From NCBI GenBank assembly GCA_016926595.1, contig JAFGOG010000101.1:1-19011 (forward strand): a DNA stretch of 19,011 bases, given 5' to 3'. Positions 13,701-19,011 of this stretch are shown one piece after another. Position 1 is the stretch's first letter. Every line of letters starts with the position of its first letter. The position numbers and the translations under genes were made by a program. The notes under the pieces were generated by a model. The model did not search any database. It was not told where the DNA came from and saw only the letters and a program-made list of their open reading frames with translations. Origin of the DNA: Anaerolineae bacterium. Its GTDB lineage: Bacteria; Chloroflexota; Anaerolineae; JAAYZQ01.

Positions 13701-15367
13701 AGGTTCTGGTTATCGGTCTCGACGGCGCGACGCTGGATCTGCTGGGGCCATGGATCGAGGCCGGGGAGCTGCCCAACCTCCAACGCCTGATGAGACAAGG
13801 CGCCTCGGGCAAGCTCCGCAGCACGCTGCCGCCGATCAGCGCCTCGTCGTGGATCTCTTTCACCACCGGGGCGAACCCGGGCAAGCATGGGGTAGTAGAC
13901 TTTGTCTATCCCGGCACCGGCAGCTACAAGGTGACGATGGTCAACGCTACCGCCTGCCGGACGCGGTCGCTGTGGAATTGGCTGAACGACGCGGGCCGCC
14001 GGGTGGGGATGTTGGGCATCCCTACCACTTATCCTCCCGAGGCGGTGGATGGCTTTATCATCAGCGGATTCCTGGCCCCTGGCCCGGACAGCGATTGGAC
14101 CTACCCGCCCGAGCTAAAGGAGGAGCTGCTGGCCGAGCTGGGCCAGTTTATGCTGGCCCCCAACGAGCGCTACCGCTCCTCGCCCTGGCTCGACCGTTTT
14201 CTCGACGATCTAACCGCCAGCGTCGAGAACCGCACCCAGGCTGCGCTGTACCTGATGGACCGCAAATCGTGGGACCTGTTCACCGTCGTATACTGGGACA
14301 CCGACATGGTGCAGCATGAAACGTGGCGGCTGCTCGATCCAGAACATCCCCGCCACGACTCTGCCGAGGCGGCCGCGCAGCGGGAGCGGATCCTGGCCTT
14401 TCACCGCAAGGTGGACGCCGACGTCGGCCGCCTGCTGGCCTCTGACAGCGTGGACCTGGCGGAAACGTTGGTCGTGGTGATGTCGGATCACGGTTTTGGA
14501 CCGGTGCACAGCTTTTTCCTGACCAACAACTGGCTGGCCAGCCTGGGGCTGCTGGTTTTCAAGCGCAATCCGTGGACCGCCTTCAAGCAGATTCTGTTCC
14601 GCCTGGGTTATACCCCGCTGAACATGTTCCGGGTTGCCCGGGCGCTTGGCCTGGGCCGGCTGCGCAAAAAGGTACGATTCCAACAAAAGGCTGGTCTGCT
14701 TAATCGCATATTTCTGTCGTTCGACGACGTCGACTGGGCACGCACCAGGGCGTTCAGCATCGGCAGCTTTGGACAGGTGTATATCAACCTGGCCGGCGCC
14801 CGGCCGCAGGGGATCGTCCAGCCGGGGCACGAATATGAGGAGATCAAAGGCTCGATCGAGCAGGCCGCCCTGTCGCTGCGCGATCCGCGAACCGGCCAGC
14901 CGCTGGTCGAGCGCGTCTACCGCCGCGAGGAGATCTACAGCGGTCCCTACGTCGACCGCGCCCCTGATCTGATCGTCCAGCCGCGCGGCTGGGAATATAT
15001 GGCCTTTGGCCACGCTGATTTTGGCTCCAACAAGCTGGTCGAGCCGATCACCGGCATGTCGGGCCATCACCGACCGGATGGCTTGGTGATCCTGGCCGGA
15101 CCTGGGGTCAAGCCCGGCGTCCGGCTGGAAGGGGCCAGCATCCTGGACCTGACGCCTACCATCCTGCACGCCATGGGCGCTGCCGTGCCACAGGACCTGG
15201 ACGGCCGGGTTCTGAGCGAGGCGTTCGAGGCCTGGTCGCCAGCGGCCGGCCCGGTGGTCTATAGCCAGGCGAACGTGTACAAGGATGCCGGTTCAACTCC
15301 TGATCTGCCAGATGACGAGATGGCCGAAGTGCAGGAAAAGCTGCGCGGTTGGGGGTATGCAGGGTAG
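13697..15367 (+). CDS. Alkaline phosphatase superfamily phosphohydrolase, second of tandem pair
   Basis: A 556-residue paralogue of the preceding gene, collinear over its whole length. Metal and catalytic residues are again complete: Asp9 (GLDG), the nucleophile Ser48 (PPISASSW), Asp203 and His207 (DTDMVQH), Asp264-His265 (MSDHGFG), and His458 (GHHRPDG). Shared unusual stretches include LNNWL/TNNWL after SDHG, RDPRT with EEIYSGP, and a C-terminal tail ending in GYAG, matching GYLG of its neighbour. No signal peptide is visible. Its ATG overlaps the upstream stop (ATGA), so the two enzymes are translationally coupled and probably made in similar amounts. This looks like tandem duplication followed by divergence; whether they act on the same substrate or form a heteromer is not shown. 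Confidence 0.88.
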   Translation: MKVLVIGLDGATLDLLGPWIEAGELPNLQRLMRQGASGKLRSTLPPISASSWISFTTGANPGKHGVVDFVYPGTGSYKVTMVNATACRTRSLWNWLNDAGRRVGMLGIPTTYPPEAVDGFIISGFLAPGPDSDWTYPPELKEELLAELGQFMLAPNERYRSSPWLDRFLDDLTASVENRTQAALYLMDRKSWDLFTVVYWDTDMVQHETWRLLDPEHPRHDSAEAAAQRERILAFHRKVDADVGRLLASDSVDLAETLVVVMSDHGFGPVHSFFLTNNWLASLGLLVFKRNPWTAFKQILFRLGYTPLNMFRVARALGLGRLRKKVRFQQKAGLLNRIFLSFDDVDWARTRAFSIGSFGQVYINLAGARPQGIVQPGHEYEEIKGSIEQAALSLRDPRTGQPLVERVYRREEIYSGPYVDRAPDLIVQPRGWEYMAFGHADFGSNKLVEPITGMSGHHRPDGLVILAGPGVKPGVRLEGASILDLTPTILHAMGAAVPQDLDGRVLSEAFEAWSPAAGPVVYSQANVYKDAGSTPDLPDDEMAEVQEKLRGWGYAG

Positions 15368-15374
15368 GGTCTCA

Positions 15375-15404
15375 TTGGACAGAAATGTAAACTCGTGGTA
15401 GAAT
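15375..15404 (+). promoter_or_regulatory. Promoter for the pepA-HAD gene pair
   Basis: TTGGAC (15375-15380) and TAGAAT (15399-15404) are spaced 18 bases apart. Transcription would start near 15411, leaving a leader of about 37 bases before the aminopeptidase ATG. The leader has two copies of ggacaggg and a ccctcc stretch able to pair with the ribosome binding site region. Confidence 0.55.
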
Positions 15405-15447
15405 AGAGGCTGTTCCCTCCGGACAGGGTTGGGACAGGGAGGTATCC

Positions 15448-16974
15448 ATGGAGATAAGTGTTGTAGCCGGCAGCATTCAGACGGTCGAAGACGAGCTGAT
15501 CGTCGTCAACCTGTTCGAAGGCGTCGAAAAGCCGGGCGGAGCAACTGCCGCCGTGGACCAGGCGCTGGGTGGGGCCATCGGCGATGCCATCGCCGGCGGT
15601 GATTTCAAAGGCAAGAAGGGCGAGGTCGCCGTCTTTTACACACGCGGCGCCTTGTCAGCCCGGCGGGTGCTGGCGGTCGGCCTGGGGACGCAGGACAAGC
15701 TTGACCTCAACGCTGTACGAGAGGCGGCGGCGGCGGCGGCAAAAAAAGCCCGGTCGCTGGGCGTCGCTTCGTTCAGCACCGTCGTTCACGGCGCCGGCGC
15801 GGGTGGCCTGACGCCTGAAGCGGCCGCCCAGGCGGTGGTGGAAGGGGCGATCCTGGGCCTGTACCGTTACCAGGAGCTGAAAAATGAGCCTACCGACCGA
15901 TCCGATCCGGAACGCATGACCCTGGTCCAGCTAGACGCCGCCACTATGCCTGCCGTGGAGGCTGGCGCCCAAGCTGGCGGAATTGTGGCCGATGCGGTCT
16001 GCCTGGCCCGCGACCTGACCAACCGTCCGGCCAACTATGCCACTCCCGAGGAGCTGGCCGAAGTGGCGCTGGACATCGCCGGCGAGTTCGAGACGATGAG
16101 CTGCCAGGTGCTCGACGAGGAGGAGGCCGACGAGCTGGGGATGGGAGCCTTCCTGGGCGTTGCCCAGGGCAGCGACGAACCGGCCGTATTTATCGTCCTG
16201 GAACACAACGCCAGCCGCGATGACCTGGACACGGTCGTGCTGGTGGGCAAGGGGATCACCTTTGATTCGGGGGGCATCTCTCTCAAGCCGGTCGAAGGGA
16301 TGGATCGGATGCGAGGCGACATGGCCGGCGGCGCGGCGGTTTTGGCCACGATGCTGGCCGTGGCCCAGCTTGACCTGCCACTGCACGTGGTAGGGCTGGT
16401 GCCGGCTACCGAGAACCTGCCCAGCGGCAGCGCCTTCAAGCCGGGCGACGTACTGACCGCCCTCAACGGCAAGACGATCGAGATCATCAGCACCGACGCT
16501 GAAGGTCGATTAGTGCTGGCCGACGCCCTGGCCTACGCCGCCCGTTTTGAGCCCATGGCAGTGGTGGATTTGGCCACCCTGACCGGTGCGTGCGTCACGG
16601 CATTGGGGCGCGGCGTAGCGGCCGGTGTGTTCAGTAACGAAGACGGTTTGCTGGCCCGCCTTCAGGCAGCCGGCAAGGCGAGCGGTGAGCGGATTTGGCC
16701 CCTGCCCCTGTACGACGACTATATTGACAAGATCGAGAGCCTGACCGCCGACATGACCAACAGCGGCGGGCGCCAGGGTGGCGTCGGCTCTTCTGCCATC
16801 TTTCTCAAGCAGTTCATCGGAGAATATCCCTGGGCGCACCTTGATATCGCCGGGATGTCGTTCGAGGAGCGGGGCGACTCACCCAAGCGCCCCGCCTATC
16901 TGCAAAAAGGCGGAACCGGCTTTGGCGTGCGGCTGTTGGTCCAGTTTCTGTGCGACTGGGTCGCCGCTGGCTGA
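15448..16974 (+). CDS. pepA: Leucyl aminopeptidase (M17 family, PepA-like)
   Basis: A 508-residue cytosolic, two-metal aminopeptidase that removes N-terminal residues from peptides during protein turnover; family members are hexamers. The N-terminal macro-like domain spans about residues 1-160 and contains an alanine-rich helix. The catalytic domain carries the full set of residues: Lys268 and Asp273 (VGKGITFDSGG), Lys280, Asp291 (RGDMAGG), Asp350 and Glu352 with Arg354 (STDAEGRLVLADAL). The signature is usually NTDAEGRL; here Ser replaces Asn, a modest substitution. The ATG at 15448 has a GGGAGG ribosome binding site about 6 bases away. It has its own promoter and overlaps the next gene by one base. 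Some PepA proteins also bind DNA; nothing here shows that. Confidence 0.95.
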   Translation: MEISVVAGSIQTVEDELIVVNLFEGVEKPGGATAAVDQALGGAIGDAIAGGDFKGKKGEVAVFYTRGALSARRVLAVGLGTQDKLDLNAVREAAAAAAKKARSLGVASFSTVVHGAGAGGLTPEAAAQAVVEGAILGLYRYQELKNEPTDRSDPERMTLVQLDAATMPAVEAGAQAGGIVADAVCLARDLTNRPANYATPEELAEVALDIAGEFETMSCQVLDEEEADELGMGAFLGVAQGSDEPAVFIVLEHNASRDDLDTVVLVGKGITFDSGGISLKPVEGMDRMRGDMAGGAAVLATMLAVAQLDLPLHVVGLVPATENLPSGSAFKPGDVLTALNGKTIEIISTDAEGRLVLADALAYAARFEPMAVVDLATLTGACVTALGRGVAAGVFSNEDGLLARLQAAGKASGERIWPLPLYDDYIDKIESLTADMTNSGGRQGGVGSSAIFLKQFIGEYPWAHLDIAGMSFEERGDSPKRPAYLQKGGTGFGVRLLVQFLCDWVAAG

Positions 16975-17633
16975 TGTCCCTCAGGCTGGCGATCTTTGAC
17001 CTGGACGGGACTCTAAAACAGGCTCGCGATCCATACGTTTATCTGCATCAGCGTCTGGGCACCTGGGAGGTGGCCCAGACGTTTTTTGATCAGGGCGTGT
17101 CGGGCCAGTTGCCCTACAGCGAATGGCTGCGGCTCGACGCCTCACTGTGGAAGGGGGTAAGCCGGGCGGCGATGGAAGCCTTCTTTCGCGACAACCCCTA
17201 CCTGCCCGGCGCCCGAGAGACGGTTGGCGCCCTGCGACAGGCGGGCGTGCGGGTGGCTGTGATCAGCACCGGATTGAACGTCCATGCCGAGCTCGTCCAG
17301 GCCGAACTGGGACTGGATTGGATCATCGCCAACGAGCTCCTGTTCGAGGATGGCTGCGCCACCGGCGCCGCAAGGGAGCGCGTCCCCGAGGGGGGCAAGG
17401 GGCAGATCGTTGAGCAATTGCAGGCCGAGCTTGGTGTGCAGCCCGCCGATTGTCTGGCCGTAGGCGACAGCACATCCGATGTGGCGATGTTTGCCCGGTC
17501 GCGGATCGGTGTGGCCATCAACCCGTCGTCCGACCAGGTTCGCTCGGCTGCCAACCTGGTTCTCGACCCGCCCGATCTGTGGCCACTGCTGCCGAGATTG
17601 AGGGAAACCGTTCCGGGTTGGCTCTCTCTTTGA
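16974..17633 (+). CDS. HAD-superfamily phosphatase, SerB-like
   Basis: A 219-residue HAD hydrolase resembling phosphoserine phosphatases. The four motifs are present: the nucleophile in FDLDGTL (Asp9, general acid Asp11), STG at residues 98-100, Lys142 in GGKGQ, and GDSTSDVAMF (Asp165, Asp169). Between motifs I and II a helical cap of about 60 residues (YLHQRLGTWEVAQTFF through AFFRDNPYLPG) is of the SerB C1 type. The substrate is uncertain: phosphoserine or another small phosphomonoester. The start codon shares one base with the pepA stop (TGATG) and lacks a good ribosome binding site, so translation probably depends on ribosomes finishing pepA. An upstream GTG at 16950 is possible but would add a non-conserved extension. 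Confidence 0.85.
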   Translation: MSLRLAIFDLDGTLKQARDPYVYLHQRLGTWEVAQTFFDQGVSGQLPYSEWLRLDASLWKGVSRAAMEAFFRDNPYLPGARETVGALRQAGVRVAVISTGLNVHAELVQAELGLDWIIANELLFEDGCATGAARERVPEGGKGQIVEQLQAELGVQPADCLAVGDSTSDVAMFARSRIGVAINPSSDQVRSAANLVLDPPDLWPLLPRLRETVPGWLSL

Positions 17634-17652
17634 TCCACAGCCCTCTCTCGAT

Positions 17653-17680
17653 TTGACATTGTCCCAAGTTCGAGTAAAAT
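17653..17680 (+). promoter_or_regulatory. Strong sigma-A-type promoter of groESL
   Basis: A perfect -35, TTGACA (17653-17658), and -10, TAAAAT (17675-17680), are separated by 16 bases. Transcription would start near 17687, a few bases before the CIRCE operator, so a bound repressor would block initiation or early elongation. Confidence 0.8.
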
Positions 17681-17691
17681 AGGCCTCGGCG

Positions 17692-17718
17692 TTAGCACTC
17701 GCCGCTCTTGAGTGCTAA
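17692..17718. promoter_or_regulatory. CIRCE operator (HrcA binding site)
   Basis: Perfect match to the CIRCE consensus: ttagcactc, nine bases, gagtgctaa. It lies just after the predicted transcription start and 48 bases before groES. CIRCE is bound by the HrcA repressor, whose folding depends on GroEL, so the operon is induced when chaperonin is titrated by heat or other protein-damaging stress. The hrcA gene itself is not in the window. Confidence 0.97.
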
Positions 17719-17766
17719 CGCACTCGTTGTGAATTTTCAATATCAACAGTCGAGGAGGTAGACAAA

Positions 17767-18060
17767 ATGGCTCTTAATCTCAAACCGTTGGCCGACCGTG
17801 TCGTGGTCGAACCGATCGAGCGGGAGGAAATGACCGCTAGTGGCATCTATGTGCCCGAGACGGCCAAGGAAAAGCCCCAGGAGGGCAAGATCGTCGCCGC
17901 CGGCCCAGGCCGCCGGGACGAAGACGGCAAGTACATCCCGATGGACGTCAAGGTCGGCGACCGGGTGCTCTATGCCAAGTACGCAGGCACCGAGGTCAAG
18001 CTTGAGGACAAAAAGTACCTGATCCTCAAGGAAAGCGACATCCTGGCAGTCCTGGACTGA
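17767..18060 (+). CDS. groES: Co-chaperonin GroES
   Basis: A 97-residue protein of normal GroES length, the heptameric lid of the GroEL chamber. Recognised features are the N-terminal strand [15 protein letters not shown], the mobile loop region ([19 protein letters not shown]) that contacts GroEL, the [18 protein letters not shown] roof region, [18 protein letters not shown], and the C-terminal strand [13 protein letters not shown]. The ATG has a strong GAGGAGGT ribosome binding site about 7 bases upstream. It is the first gene of the HrcA/CIRCE-controlled groESL operon. Confidence 0.97.
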   Translation: MALNLKPLADRVVVEPIEREEMTASGIYVPETAKEKPQEGKIVAAGPGRRDEDGKYIPMDVKVGDRVLYAKYAGTEVKLEDKKYLILKESDILAVLD

Positions 18061-18087
18061 TCCAACAGCACTAGTGAAAAGGAGTAA

Positions 18088-19011
<924 letters not shown>

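Noticed and set aside
14210..15169. A 319-codon minus-strand open frame within the second phosphohydrolase gene
   Set aside because: Shadow frame of a gene whose metal-binding residues are all intact; no ribosome binding site or domain is visible.
15405..15447. Riboswitch or T-box leader before pepA
   Set aside because: The leader is only about 40 bases, too short for a known riboswitch; it shows just a short repeat and a possible weak stem.

Overview
The window is GC-rich bacterial chromosome. It most resembles a member of the Chloroflexota (Anaerolineae-like). The grounds are a giant MalT-like ATPase/TPR regulator ending in an SARP-type winged helix plus BTAD domain, a secreted LVIVD-repeat protein, a short protein resembling small proteins I associate with that phylum, short palindromic intergenic repeats, and groESL under a perfect CIRCE operator. 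This placement is an inference; no rRNA or tRNA gene is present to confirm it.

Layout. Positions 1-262 (minus) hold the start of a secreted LVIVD-repeat protein that runs off the left edge. It is preceded by a 90-residue hypothetical protein with its own likely promoter. Positions 699-7813 (minus) form a compact four-gene run, transcribed in the order hydantoinase/oxoprolinase HyuA-like protein, deoxynucleoside kinase, YitT-family membrane protein, large STAND/TPR/HEAT/BTAD regulator. The last three genes are only 4 and 16 bases apart. A divergent promoter region at about 7814-7991 separates this run from a plus-strand DUF2085 membrane protein. That gene converges on, and overlaps by 34 bases, a minus-strand lysylphosphatidylglycerol-synthase-like membrane protein.

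A second divergent promoter region (about 9839-9968) starts a plus-strand cell-surface cluster: a GT4 glycosyltransferase, a Wzm/TagG-type ABC-2 permease, and two tandem alkaline-phosphatase-superfamily enzymes joined by 4-base overlaps (GTGA, ATGA). No ABC ATPase accompanies the permease here. A separate promoter then drives a PepA-type leucyl aminopeptidase and an HAD/SerB-like phosphatase, whose start overlaps the pepA stop by one base. The right end is the groES-groEL operon with a strong promoter and a perfect CIRCE element; groEL is cut by the window edge.

How the parts fit. The permease, glycosyltransferase, paired phosphohydrolases and the divergent LPG-synthase-like protein look like part of a glycan or glycolipid assembly and export locus; the substrate cannot be read from sequence. 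The minus-strand operon couples a signal-responsive regulator to nucleoside salvage, a hydantoinase-like ATPase and a transporter-like protein, an unexplained combination. The most unusual non-coding signal is a pair of 33-base elements with the same architecture (15-base palindrome, 3-base gap, 15-base palindrome) but different sequence. One lies just past the regulator gene and one lies in frame inside it.
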